Of a DNA stretch of 64,000 nt, positions 22,874 to 32,123 are shown piece after piece. A program made the position numbers and the translations under genes. Source of the DNA: Rhodovibrio salinarum DSM 9154 (lineage in GTDB: Bacteria; Pseudomonadota; Alphaproteobacteria; Kiloniellales; Rhodovibrionaceae); assembly GCF_000515255.1 (NCBI RefSeq), contig NZ_KI911559.1:2925660-2989659 (forward strand), given 5' to 3'. Position 1 is the first letter of the stretch; the number at the start of each line of letters is the position of its first letter. Under the pieces are notes generated by a model. It saw only the letters and a list, made by a program, of their open reading frames with translations, had not been told where the DNA came from and did no database searches.

Positions 22874-24517
22874 TTACGAGTTCTGTTCCGCCTCGGAGCT
22901 GCCCGATTTGCTGCTGCCAGACTTGCTACCAGAGGACTTGCTGCTGGCGGACTTGGAGCCGCCGGACTTGGAACTGGAACTCTTGCTGCTAGAGCTCTTG
23001 GCGCCGCCGCTCTTGGAAGAACTGGTGCTGCTGGACCCCGATTTCGAGCCCTCAGCCTTCTTGGACGAACCGCTCTTGGAGCCGGCGCTTTTGGAGCTGG
23101 TGCTCTTGCTCTTCGAGCCACCGGACTTACTCTTGGTGCCCGACTTGCTCTCCGCGCTCTTGTCCTCACCGCCCTCGGCGCTGTCGCCGGCCTGCTCAGC
23201 CTCCAGCTCCTCGCGCAGTTGATCGGTGGTGACGGCGCGCTCCTCGGTGTTGGCGAGCTCGAGGATGTAGTCGATGACCTTATCCTCGTAGATCGGCGCC
23301 CGGAGGCTCTGCAGGGCGTCCTGGTTGTTCTGGTAGTGCTCGAACACCTCGCGCTCGCGGCCCGGATACCGCTGGACCTCTTCGATCAGCGCCTTGTTGA
23401 GCTCTTCCTGCGTGACGTCGATCTGCTCGTTGCGGCCGACCTCCGAAAGCAGCAGGCCCAGCCGCACGCGCCGTTCGGCGATGCTGCGGTACTCTTCCTT
23501 AAGCTGCTCGTCGGATTTCTCCGCGTCCTCGGCGTCGAGCTGGCCACTCTGGCGATCCTGCTCGATCTGCTGCCAGATCGCGTCGAACTCGCCATCGACC
23601 ATCGACGGCGGCACGTCGAAGCTGTGCCCATCAGCAAGCTGATCGAGCAGCTGGCGCTTGGTGCGCTGGCGGGTCAGGCGCTCGTAGTCCTGACGGATCT
23701 GATCGCGCACCCGCTCCTTCAGCGTACTGAGATCTTCCTCGCCGAACTTCTGCGCGAACTCGTCGTTGATCTCGACCGGCTCGGCCTCGCGCAGTTCCTT
23801 CACCTTAACTTGGAACTGCGCGGTTTTCCCGGAGAGCTGGCTGTTCATGTACTCGTCCGGGAAGGTGACCTCGACGGTCTTTTCCTCGCCCGGCTGCACA
23901 CCGATCAGCTGATCCTCGAAGCCCTCGACGAATCGGTTGGACCCGAGTTCCAGGTGATGGTCCTCGGCTTCCATGCCGGGGTGCTTCTCGCCGTCGACCT
24001 CACCGGAGAAATCGACGACCAGGATATCGCCCTTCCCCGCCGGACGCGGCTCCTCGACCGCCTTGCTCTCCTTCTGCTGGGAAGCCAGGCGTTCCAGCGC
24101 CTCGTCGACTTCGTGGTCGGGGACCTCGACCTTCTGCGTGGTCACCGAAATCTGGCTGAAGTCCATCGGCTCGATGTCGGGCAGCAGCTCCACCTTCATC
24201 CGGTAGACGAGGTCCTGCCCCTGCTCGAAGGACTCCAGGGAGATGTCCGGCTGGCCGGCGGGGCGCAGGCCGCGCTCCTGGACAACCTGCTGCGAGGAGT
24301 CGCTCACCGCGCGCTCCAACACCTCGCCCATCACGGCCTGGCCGAAGCGCTGCTTGAGGATGCTCATAGGCGCTTTACCCGGCCGGAAGCCCGGGATCTT
24401 CTGGTTCTGGCCGATCTCGCGCAGCCGGCTTTCAACCTTCTCGTCGATCTCGTTGGCTTCCAGGGTGACAACGAACTCGCGCTGGAGACCTTCGTTCTTT
24501 TCTTCAGTGACCTGCAT
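22874..24517 (-). CDS. tig: Trigger factor with a Ser/Lys/Gly-rich C-terminal tail
   Basis: Trigger factor is the ribosome-bound chaperone and prolyl isomerase. The ribosome-contact signature GFRPGKAP lies near residue 44. The FKBP-type domain spans about 155-245 (VDFSGEVDG ... FPDEYMNSQLSGKTAQF in parts). The chaperone arms continue to about residue 440. At 547 residues it is about 100 longer than the usual 430-450. Residues 449-547 form a low-complexity tail of repeating SKSG, SSKS and GGSK units with almost no hydrophobic residues, ending EAEQNS. The frame is intact, so the tail is part of the protein. Confidence 0.97.
   Translation of the reverse strand: MQVTEEKNEGLQREFVVTLEANEIDEKVESRLREIGQNQKIPGFRPGKAPMSILKQRFGQAVMGEVLERAVSDSSQQVVQERGLRPAGQPDISLESFEQGQDLVYRMKVELLPDIEPMDFSQISVTTQKVEVPDHEVDEALERLASQQKESKAVEEPRPAGKGDILVVDFSGEVDGEKHPGMEAEDHHLELGSNRFVEGFEDQLIGVQPGEEKTVEVTFPDEYMNSQLSGKTAQFQVKVKELREAEPVEINDEFAQKFGEEDLSTLKERVRDQIRQDYERLTRQRTKRQLLDQLADGHSFDVPPSMVDGEFDAIWQQIEQDRQSGQLDAEDAEKSDEQLKEEYRSIAERRVRLGLLLSEVGRNEQIDVTQEELNKALIEEVQRYPGREREVFEHYQNNQDALQSLRAPIYEDKVIDYILELANTEERAVTTDQLREELEAEQAGDSAEGGEDKSAESKSGTKSKSGGSKSKSTSSKSAGSKSGSSKKAEGSKSGSSSTSSSKSGGAKSSSSKSSSSKSGGSKSASSKSSGSKSGSSKSGSSEAEQNS
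22877..23173 (-). repeat. Low-complexity Ser-Lys-Gly coding repeat in tig
   Basis: These 297 bp encode the tig tail. On the coding strand they are a degenerate repeat of AGC/TCC-AAG-TCC-GGC-type codons. Synonymous codons vary from unit to unit, so this is not a recent simple tandem duplication. The protein has been kept Ser/Lys/Gly-rich while the DNA drifted. Confidence 0.7.
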
Positions 24518-24670
24518 GGACCGCTCGGTCCCTTCCTGTCGCTTGGGCTCGGTGATCGTGTGCGCGCCGGCCGCGCGCGAGGCAGCGCGCAGCGGCGGCG
24601 CGGTGATGTCTCAAATGCGCAGATTCCGGCGCGCCGGAGCCTGGGCCGGGCGATGTGGCATCTGCCGCAA

Positions 24671-24757
24671 TGGTGCGGGCGGAGGGACTTGAACCCCCAC
24701 GGGTTTTCACCCACTAGGACCTAAACCTAGCGCGTCTACCGGTTCCGCCACGCCCGC
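24671..24757 (-). tRNA. tRNA-Leu (TAG)
   Basis: The minus strand folds as a class II tRNA with a long variable arm (GTGGGTGAAAACCCGT region). The acceptor stem is GCGGGCG with its partner CGCCCGC. The anticodon arm CTAGG-TTTAGGT-CCTAG places TAG in the loop. The discriminator is A and CCA is encoded. It lies upstream of tig. Confidence 0.96.
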
Positions 24758-24925
24758 GGCAAAAGGCGCCCCCGTGCGGGTCGGACCGTTTAGACCATCG
24801 CCGCGAGGGACGCAACCGCCCCTAACCTAGCTACGCGCCGTGCGACGTTACAAGGTCTTCCCTCTCCGCCCCGTGGAGCAGGAAGATTGTGTTAAGTGAT
24901 GCTCGATGAACAGCGCGCGTCCTAC

Positions 24926-27385
24926 CTACCGCGGTGTCCCACGTCGCCGCTCGACCAGCGCGGTGGCGCAAGCGTCCAGGATGGCATCTTCGTCGATCCG
25001 GTAGGTCGTGTAGAGGTCTGAGAGCGTGCCCGACTGACCGAAATGTTCGACGCCCAGCGCCTGCACCCGGTGGCCGCGCACGGCCCCAAGCCAGGCGAGC
25101 GTCGCCGGGTGGCCGTCCAACACCGTTACCAGCGCGGCGTCGCGGGCGAGCGGGCTCAGCAGCCGCTCAACCCAGCTGGGGGCATGGCCACCGCTCTGGC
25201 GAGCCTTCTCCGCCGCCGTCCAGCCGGCGTTCAAACGGTCGGCGCTGGTCACCGCCAACAGCCCGACGCCCGGCACCTCCTCGCGGATCGCTTCGAACGC
25301 CGCTTCGGCTTGCGCCGCCGTACTCCCGGTATAAACGATCGCGAGCTCGCCGCCATTGGCAGGCGGATGACGCCAGTAGCCGCCCTGGATAATCTGGTCT
25401 TCCTGCTCGGCGCTCAACGTGCGCGCAGGCTGGTCGATCGCCCGCGTGGTCAAACGCAGATAAACGCTGCCGCCCTCGACATCGCGCAGCCAGTCGCTGG
25501 CCGCCTCGCCACTGCCATCGCGCTGCAGGTAGTCGAAGCCCCAGCGCATGATGACTTCCAACTCGTCGACGAACGCCGGCTCGAAGGCGGCGAGGCCGTC
25601 CTGACTCATGCCGATCAGCGGCGTGCCCACCGACTGGTGGGCGCCCCCTTCCGGCGCCAGCGAGATGCCGGAGGGCGTCGCCACCAGCATGAAGCGCGCA
25701 TCCTGGTAGCAGGCGTAGTTCAGCGCATCGAGCCCGCGCAGGATGAACGGGTCGTACAAGGTCGCGACCGGCAGCAGGCGTTCGCCGAACAAGCTGTGCG
25801 ACAGGCCGAGCGCGGCCAGCAGGGTGAACAGGTTGTTCTCCGCGATGCCCAGTTCGAGGTGCTGACCCTCCGGGCTCATGCCCCACTGGTGGGCGGAGAC
25901 GACCTTTTGCTCCTTGAAGGTATCGGCGCGACGATGACGCGACCAGATGCCCCGCCGGTTCACCCAGCCGGCCAGGTTGGTGGAGACGGTGACGTCCGGC
26001 GAGGTGGTGACGATCCGTTCCGCCAGCGACCCGCTATCCTCTCCCTGGCCGGCGCGGGCGATCTCCGCCAGGATCTTGCCGAAGCCTTCCTGGGTCGACA
26101 TCCGCTCGCCCTCCGGCCGCGGCAAACGGCTTGGCACCGGCACCTTGGCCGCCTGGTAGCGCCGCCGGCCCTGACGGGCGAACGGGACCGCGTCGAGGAA
26201 GGCACGTAGCTGCTCGGCCGAGGCATTGAGGCCGGCGAAACGGTCCCACTCCCGGCCCTCGGGCACGGCGTTCGCCTGCTGGAAGTCCGCCATCTGCTGG
26301 GCGTTCATGATGCCGGCATGGTTGTCCTTGTGACCGGCGAAAGGCAGCCCCTGCCCCTTGATCGTGTAGGCGATGATGCATTTCGGCCGGTCGTCGCCGT
26401 CCAGGCCGTGCAGCGTTTCCAGCACGACGTCCAGGTCGTGGCCGGCCAGGTTGGTCATCAACGCATGCAGTTCGGCGTCGTCGTATTGCGCCAGCAGGTC
26501 CGGCACGCCTGCTACCGCGCCGATGTCGCCCTGCAACTGCGCGCGCCAGGCCGCCCCACCCTGGAACACCAGGGCGGAGTAGAGCGAGTTCGGGCAGTCG
26601 TCGATCCAGGCCCGCAGGGCGTCGCCGCCAGGCTGCGCGAAGGCGGCCTGCAGCTTGCGGCCGTACTTCAGGGTGATGACGTCCCAGCCCATGGTGCGGA
26701 AGAGCTGGTCGATCTGGCCGAACAGCCGGTCGGCCACCACGCTGTCCAGGCTCTGGCGGTTGTAGTCGATGATCCACCAGACGTTCCGGACGTCGTGTTT
26801 CCAGCCTTCCAGCAGGCATTCGTAGATGTTGCCCTCGTCCAGCTCGGCGTCGCCGACCAGCGCCACCATCCGTCCGCGCGGACGTTCGGCCATCAGGCCC
26901 TTGAGCGAGACGTAGTCCTGCACCAGCCCGGCGAAAGCTGTCATCGCCACGCCCAGCCCGACCGAGCCGGTGGAGAAATCGACGTCGTCCTTGTCCTTGG
27001 TGCGCGAGGGATAGGACTGGGCACCGCCGAACGCACGGAAGTCCTGCAACGCCTGTGCGTCCTGCTGGCCGAGCAGGTACTGGATGGCGTGGAACACGGG
27101 GCTGGCGTGCGGCTTGACCGCGACCCGGTCTTCCGGGCGCAGCACGTCGAAGTAAAGCGCGGTCATCAGTGTGGTGAGGGAGGCGCAGGAGGCCTGGTGC
27201 CCGCCGACCTTGAGTCCGTCGGGATTGTCGCGCAGCAGGTTGGCGTTATGGATCGTCCAGGCGGACAGCCAGAGCACCTTGCGTTCCAGCTCCGCCAGCA
27301 GGCGCCGGCGCGCCGCCGCATCCTGCGCGATATCGTCCACCCCACGATCGCCGCGCGCGCTCAACGCCTTGCCGTCTTCGGCCAT
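24926..27385 (-). CDS. AceE-like thiamine-diphosphate enzyme (transketolase / pyruvate dehydrogenase E1 homologue)
   Basis: This 819-residue protein has the domain layout of homodimeric 2-oxoacid dehydrogenase E1 (AceE). It has an N-terminal TPP domain with GDAELDEGNIYE and a closing IIDYN about 30 residues later. A pyrimidine domain follows (QHLELGIAENNLF, with the activating Glu), then a C-terminal domain ending VEHFGQSGTLSDLYTTYRIDED. No lipoyl E2 or E3 gene lies nearby, so it may act as a transketolase or an orphan E1. I start at the ATG at 27385 (MAEDGKAL) because of its GGGAGGGG ribosome site, and not at the upstream in-frame start at 27499. Confidence 0.85.
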   Translation of the reverse strand: MAEDGKALSARGDRGVDDIAQDAAARRRLLAELERKVLWLSAWTIHNANLLRDNPDGLKVGGHQASCASLTTLMTALYFDVLRPEDRVAVKPHASPVFHAIQYLLGQQDAQALQDFRAFGGAQSYPSRTKDKDDVDFSTGSVGLGVAMTAFAGLVQDYVSLKGLMAERPRGRMVALVGDAELDEGNIYECLLEGWKHDVRNVWWIIDYNRQSLDSVVADRLFGQIDQLFRTMGWDVITLKYGRKLQAAFAQPGGDALRAWIDDCPNSLYSALVFQGGAAWRAQLQGDIGAVAGVPDLLAQYDDAELHALMTNLAGHDLDVVLETLHGLDGDDRPKCIIAYTIKGQGLPFAGHKDNHAGIMNAQQMADFQQANAVPEGREWDRFAGLNASAEQLRAFLDAVPFARQGRRRYQAAKVPVPSRLPRPEGERMSTQEGFGKILAEIARAGQGEDSGSLAERIVTTSPDVTVSTNLAGWVNRRGIWSRHRRADTFKEQKVVSAHQWGMSPEGQHLELGIAENNLFTLLAALGLSHSLFGERLLPVATLYDPFILRGLDALNYACYQDARFMLVATPSGISLAPEGGAHQSVGTPLIGMSQDGLAAFEPAFVDELEVIMRWGFDYLQRDGSGEAASDWLRDVEGGSVYLRLTTRAIDQPARTLSAEQEDQIIQGGYWRHPPANGGELAIVYTGSTAAQAEAAFEAIREEVPGVGLLAVTSADRLNAGWTAAEKARQSGGHAPSWVERLLSPLARDAALVTVLDGHPATLAWLGAVRGHRVQALGVEHFGQSGTLSDLYTTYRIDEDAILDACATALVERRRGTPR

Positions 27386-27643
27386 GCTGCCCCTCCCGAT
27401 AACTGCACAGCCCCGCATGAAGCGGGTGGCGGCAGTGTCGCGGGTGGGTTCTGACGTGACAAGACAGGAGGCGCAGCCGCGGCGGGACATGCCCAACACA
27501 GCACTTCAAATCAGGGGTTTATATCTCTGGTTTTTAAATAAAATGCCGACCATTGGATCGACGAATAGCGCGCGGTGCAACTGCATCGACCGCAGCGAGG
27601 GTTCGAGGGTGGCGCCGCTGGTAATGACCGCGAGCGCGCGAAG

Positions 27644-27901
27644 TTAAGCTCCGGCGCGCTCGTGGAAACGCTCGACGAAACTGGCGAGCGAGAGGATGCG
27701 TTCCTCGTCGACGAACTTGGTGTCGCCCCGGGCGATCTGGATGTGGAAGCGGACATGGTCGATGCCCATGTCATCCTTGCCCACCGAATGAACCTCGGCC
27801 GTTTCCACTGTGTGGTCCGGCGCGCGGCGCAAGTAGGTCGAGCCGGCCTCGATGCGGGTGCGCGGACGCCGGGAAAAAATCTCGAGACGATCTGCCAGCA
27901 T
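27644..27901 (-). CDS. Conserved hypothetical protein, 85 aa
   Basis: This is a small basic-to-neutral cytoplasmic protein. It begins MLADRLEIFSRRPRTRIEAG and contains APDHTVETAEVHSVG and VRFHIQIARGDTKFVDEERIL. The composition is that of a real protein, unlike antisense shadows. I recall similar uncharacterised proteins in alphaproteobacteria but know no function. It diverges from the phosphoesterase at 28110 across a 208-bp gap. The 258-bp region before the AceE-like start (27386-27643) is AT-richer around 27510-27545 and probably holds that gene's promoter. Confidence 0.7.
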   Translation of the reverse strand: MLADRLEIFSRRPRTRIEAGSTYLRRAPDHTVETAEVHSVGKDDMGIDHVRFHIQIARGDTKFVDEERILSLASFVERFHERAGA

Positions 27902-28109
27902 GACGATGTTCCTTCATGTCGGCGTGGAACCCCGGAGCAATTATCCGGCCTTTGAGCCGGTTGCCCATAAACTCAGGCTGCATGCGTCAGTTTAAGGGTC
28001 AGTTAACACGTCATGATGGCAAAGCATCAAAAGCCTCCTGGTCGAGAGGCTTAGCCTCCCCACTTACGGTGCCGTGCAATCGGCGCCGTGTAACCGAAGA
28101 GCTCTCGGT

Positions 28110-28637
28110 ATGCCCGAAACATTCCTGATCGCCGACCTGCATTTCGGCCACGCCAACATCCTGCGTTACGAGACCACAAACCGCCCGTTCCCAGACGTGG
28201 CGACGCACGACGCGACGCTGATTGCCCGCTGGAACGCGCGCGTGGGCCCGCGCGACACCGTATGGGTGCTGGGCGACTTCGCCTGGTCGCCGGCAGCCGC
28301 CAAAGCGGCACTCCGGGCGCTTCAGGGTCGGATTCAGCTGGTGATGGGCGATCACGACCGGCGCTGGCTGGGCGGCGACGGGCTCGGGTTCGACGCGGTC
28401 GCGGAAGTTCACGGTGCGGTCAAGATCGCCAAGGACACGCTGCTAACCCACGTGCCCGCCATCCTGGGGCCGAAATACGCCCGCAACATCCACGGCCACA
28501 CCCATAGCCGCGCGGTTGGCGACGGCGCGCACGTCTGCGTGTCGGTCGAGCACACCGGCTTGGCCCCGCTTACCTGGGCAGAAGTGCAGGCACGGTTCCA
28601 GGAGGACGGTCGAGGCGCAAACAGTGCCCCGTCCTGA
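28110..28637 (+). CDS. Metallophosphoesterase family protein
   Basis: This 175-residue calcineurin-type phosphoesterase has DLHFGHANI near the N-terminus (first metal ligands), VWVLGDFAW (second), MGDHDRRW in place of the usual GNHD, and IHGHTHS near the C-terminus. The GNHD-to-GDHD change removes the conserved Asn. This could alter activity, but Asp may still bind metal. I start at the ATG at 28110 because family homology begins there (MPETFLIADLHF). Substrate unknown. Confidence 0.85.
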   Translation: MPETFLIADLHFGHANILRYETTNRPFPDVATHDATLIARWNARVGPRDTVWVLGDFAWSPAAAKAALRALQGRIQLVMGDHDRRWLGGDGLGFDAVAEVHGAVKIAKDTLLTHVPAILGPKYARNIHGHTHSRAVGDGAHVCVSVEHTGLAPLTWAEVQARFQEDGRGANSAPS

Positions 28638-28691
28638 AATACGGGCGTTGGTTCAGGCTCTTCAGATTAAGCCATTGCTTCCAAAGGAAGT

Positions 28692-30179
28692 TTAGGCGTC
28701 TTGCTGCAATGCCACCAACGCGGCCGGCACCCGATCCGGCAGATCATCGGCGATCAGGCCAGGGCCAAAACCGCGGGCGGCTTCCCCGTGTAGCCAGGCA
28801 GCGGCGCAGGTGCCCTCGAACGCCGGCAATCCCTGGGCCAGGGCCCCGGCAACCAGACCCGCAAGCACGTCACCCGCCCCGGCGGTGGCCAGTTCCGGCG
28901 GCGCGTTCGCGTTGATCGCGGCCCGGCCATCGGGCGCGGCGATCACGGTGTCCGCGCCCTTCAACAGCACGACCGCCCCGGTCCGCCGCGCGGCCGTGCG
29001 GGCGCGGGCCAGCTTATCGCCTTCGGTATCTGGAAACAGGCGCGCGAACTCGCCTTCATGCGGGGTCAAAACGGTCGGTCCCCACACGGCTGCCGCCAGT
29101 TCATCGCACGCCCCGGCGAAGCTGGTGAGCGCGTCGGCATCCAGCACGACTGCCCTACCAGTGGCGAGCAGCTTGTGCGCCCGATCCCGCGTCGCGTCGC
29201 CGACCCCGGCACCGGGGCCGAGCAAGAGCGCGTTCAGCCGTGCATCCGACAGCAACCGGTCAAGCTGGACGTCATCGTCGAGCGGCACGGTGATCACGGC
29301 TGCCGTTTCCTGCGCATAAATCGGCAAGGCCGTGGTCGGCGCGGCGATCGTAACCAGCCCGGCCCCGACGCGCAGCGCCGCCCGGCAGGCAAGCCGTCCC
29401 GCCCCGGTCGCGGTCGCGCCGCCCAGAACCAGGGCGTGGCCGAAACGGTACTTATGATCGCCCGTCGCGCGCCAGGGCCAGCGCTCGGCGACCAGCGCCG
29501 GCGCGTTCTCGAAGGTAGCCGGCCCGTCCGTGTCCGCGCAGGCAGTCGCGAGGACGCGCGCCGGGATGCCGATGTCCGCCAGCACCACTGGCCCACAGTA
29601 GCCGCGGCCGGGCAACAGCAGATGACCCGGCTTCTTGCGGAAGAAGGTGACCGTGCAAGCGGCCTGCACCGCAACTTCGCCCAGCACCTGTCCGTCGTCG
29701 CCGGCGAGGCCGCTCGGCACGTCGACCGCCACCGTCGGAAGCACGCGCGCGTTCAACGCTTCCACCACCGCACGCGGCGCGCCGTCCAGCGGCCGGCTGA
29801 GCCCGGCGCCGAACAGCGCATCGACGGCAACGTCCGCGCCGTCCAGCAACTCGGGGGACAGCAGCTCGACCGGGCCGTCCCATAGGCCGGCGTGATGGGC
29901 GGCGTCGCCCCGCAGCTTGTCGACCGACCCCAAAAGGCCAAGGCGTACGGTCCAGCCCATCGCCTTCAGGTGGCGCGCGGCGACAAAGCCGTCGCCGCCG
30001 TTGTTGCCCGGCCCACACAGCACGACGACCGTCCCCTGGGCGAAGCGGGTCCGCACCGCCTCCGCGACGGCGCGTCCGGCATTCTCCATCAACGTGGTCC
30101 CGGGGACGCCGCCGTCGATCGCGGCGCGGTCGGCACGTCCCATCTGGGCGACGGTGAGGAGTTCGTGCCCTTGGCTCAT
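28692..30179 (-). CDS. nnr: Bifunctional NAD(P)H-hydrate epimerase / ADP-dependent NAD(P)HX dehydratase
   Basis: This 495-residue enzyme repairs damaged (hydrated) NADH and NADPH. The N-terminal YjeF_N epimerase domain (about 1-215) has CGPGNNGGDGFVAARHL near residue 55 and VDVPSGLAGDDG near 155. The C-terminal ribokinase-like dehydratase (about 225-490) has LTPHEGEFARLFP and the ATP/ADP site ATAGAGDVLAGLVAG. This fused arrangement is usual in bacteria. It is followed by an aldolase gene upstream on the same strand with 31 bp between them. Confidence 0.95.
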   Translation of the reverse strand: MSQGHELLTVAQMGRADRAAIDGGVPGTTLMENAGRAVAEAVRTRFAQGTVVVLCGPGNNGGDGFVAARHLKAMGWTVRLGLLGSVDKLRGDAAHHAGLWDGPVELLSPELLDGADVAVDALFGAGLSRPLDGAPRAVVEALNARVLPTVAVDVPSGLAGDDGQVLGEVAVQAACTVTFFRKKPGHLLLPGRGYCGPVVLADIGIPARVLATACADTDGPATFENAPALVAERWPWRATGDHKYRFGHALVLGGATATGAGRLACRAALRVGAGLVTIAAPTTALPIYAQETAAVITVPLDDDVQLDRLLSDARLNALLLGPGAGVGDATRDRAHKLLATGRAVVLDADALTSFAGACDELAAAVWGPTVLTPHEGEFARLFPDTEGDKLARARTAARRTGAVVLLKGADTVIAAPDGRAAINANAPPELATAGAGDVLAGLVAGALAQGLPAFEGTCAAAWLHGEAARGFGPGLIADDLPDRVPAALVALQQDA

Positions 30180-30210
30180 TGCGCTCCCGGCTCCATCGGC
30201 ACTCCCCGAC

Positions 30211-31008
30211 TCAGCTCTTGCGGTGCTTCGCCTTCAACGCCTGGAAGCTCTGCACGCTCGCTTCCGCGCCGCGGCGCAGGTGGGCAACGTCGGCATCCGG
30301 GATCAACAGGTCGTAGCCCGCCTTCATCAGTTGCTCGGGCCCGCGCTCGGGCGTGGCGATGCCGCCTAGCAGCTTGCCCGCGTCCTTGGCCGCACGCTCG
30401 ATCCGCTGCACGGCCTTCTGCACCTCCGGATGGTCGGGTTGCCCCAGATAGCCGAGCTGCGCCGACAGATCGAACGGCCCGACGAACAGCATATCGACCC
30501 CGTCAACGGCCGCGATCGCCTCGACGTTGTCCAGGCCCTGCGGGCTCTCGATCTGGCAGATCAGGGTCAGGCGGTTATCGATCTCAGCTAGATAGTCCTG
30601 CCAGAAGGCGCCATAGCCGGTTGCGCGCACAACCGTCGCCGCCAGGCCGCGGCGCCCCTTCGGCGGGTAGTGACAGCCGGCGACCGCCCGTTCGGCGTCG
30701 GCCACGCTATGCACGGCCGGCACCATGACGCCGGTCACGCCGATATCCAGAATGCGCTTGAGGTAGACGGGATCGTTCGCCGGCACACGGGCGAGCGGGG
30801 CGACCGGGAAGCCGCTCAGCGCCCGCAACAGCTCCATCGTCTCACCGAACCCAACGGGGCTGTGTTCCATATCGATCATGACCGCGTCGTAGCCAGCACG
30901 CGCCACCACCTCGGTCACGGCCGTGCTGCCCAGCATCAGCCAGCAGACCAGCCCGGGCCCGTTCGTGCGCAGCGTCTGTTTCAGATCGATCCGCTGGTCC
31001 GCCGTCAT
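30211..31008 (-). CDS. HpcH/HpaI-family class II aldolase
   Basis: This 265-residue TIM-barrel enzyme of the 2-keto-4-hydroxy-acid aldolase family (HpaI, GarL, RhmA) splits such acids to pyruvate plus an aldehyde, using a divalent metal. Seen are DAVMIDMEHSPVG (metal/catalytic region), PLARVPANDP, the ICQIESPQGLDNVEAI metal-binding Glu strand and DMLFVGPFDLSAQLG (second metal ligand). Which substrate it uses cannot be told. It probably forms a short operon with nnr, 31 bp away. Confidence 0.88.
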   Translation of the reverse strand: MTADQRIDLKQTLRTNGPGLVCWLMLGSTAVTEVVARAGYDAVMIDMEHSPVGFGETMELLRALSGFPVAPLARVPANDPVYLKRILDIGVTGVMVPAVHSVADAERAVAGCHYPPKGRRGLAATVVRATGYGAFWQDYLAEIDNRLTLICQIESPQGLDNVEAIAAVDGVDMLFVGPFDLSAQLGYLGQPDHPEVQKAVQRIERAAKDAGKLLGGIATPERGPEQLMKAGYDLLIPDADVAHLRRGAEASVQSFQALKAKHRKS

Positions 31009-31073
31009 ATCGTCCCCTGTGTCGTGTGTTCGCCCCTATGGCCGGGGTCGAAGACGATCCTAGGGGCCGCAGG

Positions 31074-32051
31074 CTAGTAGCGGAAGCCGTGGAAGCGACG
31101 CTTGGGCTGTTTGGTCACGGGATCGATGTCGTCGGGCAACGGGTCGTCGCCGTGCGGCCAGTCGGGCTCATCGTTTGGCTTGGCGAGCTCGCCCAGCGCA
31201 GCAACCCGGTCTTCGGTGGTCGGGTGCGTGCGCAGCATCGACGGCTGGTTGGTCACGCCTTGCCGGCCAAACAGGTTTTCCCAGTAATGCTGCTGCTGAG
31301 TTTCCATCTTCTGCAAGGCGTTCGCCACGCCCTCCGGGTCGCCGGTCAGCATCGCCGCGCCGGCATCCGCATCGAACTCGCGCGTGCGCGACAGCGCCAA
31401 CTGCAGCAGCAGCGACAGCAAAGGTGCCAGCCCCAGAAGCAGGATCACCGGCCACGGGATCACCACATCGCCCGAGCCGATCGACGGCAGGTTAAACAGA
31501 ATCAACAGCATCGCAAGGAAGGCCAGCGTGCGCGTGACCTTGGTCATGAAGTCGGCAAGCGCCATCAACTTCAGGTCGCCGTTGGCGACGTGGGTCAGCT
31601 CGTGGGCCAGTACCCCGGCGATCTCCCGCCCGGTCAGGCGGCGTAGCAGTCCATCCGAAACGGCCAGGTTGACCGAGTCCGTCGACCCCGTGGTGAACGC
31701 CAGCATTAGCCGGCTGGGCACGTAATACAGGGTTGGCCGGACGGTGATCTGCGCGCGCGCACACAGCTCATCGACCGTGTCGTAGAGCAACGGCACTTCG
31801 CGCCGCGCCAGCTTCCGCGCGGAGAACATCTGCAGCATCAGTCGCTGCGACATCTGCGGCCCGAGATAGAGAATGACGGCCGCGAATCCGCCGATCCAGA
31901 CCAACCCGATCGGCCCCGCGATCAGGTAGCCGATCGCCGCCAGCAGCAGCGTCAACGCGCCGATCAAGAGCGCCGCATGGACGACATTCCGCCGATGGTT
32001 CGCGGCAACCCGGTCGGGGTCGATGGTGAACTGCGAGATCATGCTGTGCAT
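31074..32051 (-). CDS. htpX: Zinc metalloprotease HtpX homologue
   Basis: HtpX is an inner-membrane protease for damaged membrane proteins. The 325-residue product has two N-terminal membrane helices (about 25-65), the zinc motif HELTH (about 150-154) and a third zinc ligand in SRTREFDADAGAAML. Another hydrophobic pair lies between them. The upstream in-frame start at 32087 is a TTG. The ATGs at 32051 and 32042 are more plausible, and neither has a strong ribosome site, so the start is uncertain by a few residues. The C-terminus is Asp/Pro-rich. Confidence 0.9.
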   Translation of the reverse strand: MHSMISQFTIDPDRVAANHRRNVVHAALLIGALTLLLAAIGYLIAGPIGLVWIGGFAAVILYLGPQMSQRLMLQMFSARKLARREVPLLYDTVDELCARAQITVRPTLYYVPSRLMLAFTTGSTDSVNLAVSDGLLRRLTGREIAGVLAHELTHVANGDLKLMALADFMTKVTRTLAFLAMLLILFNLPSIGSGDVVIPWPVILLLGLAPLLSLLLQLALSRTREFDADAGAAMLTGDPEGVANALQKMETQQQHYWENLFGRQGVTNQPSMLRTHPTTEDRVAALGELAKPNDEPDWPHGDDPLPDDIDPVTKQPKRRFHGFRY

Positions 32052-32123
32052 GTAGGGTCGACCCACGACACGGGGAAGGTGCCGCAACGAACCTTTCGTT
32101 GCAGATCGGCGCGCCTGACGGCG

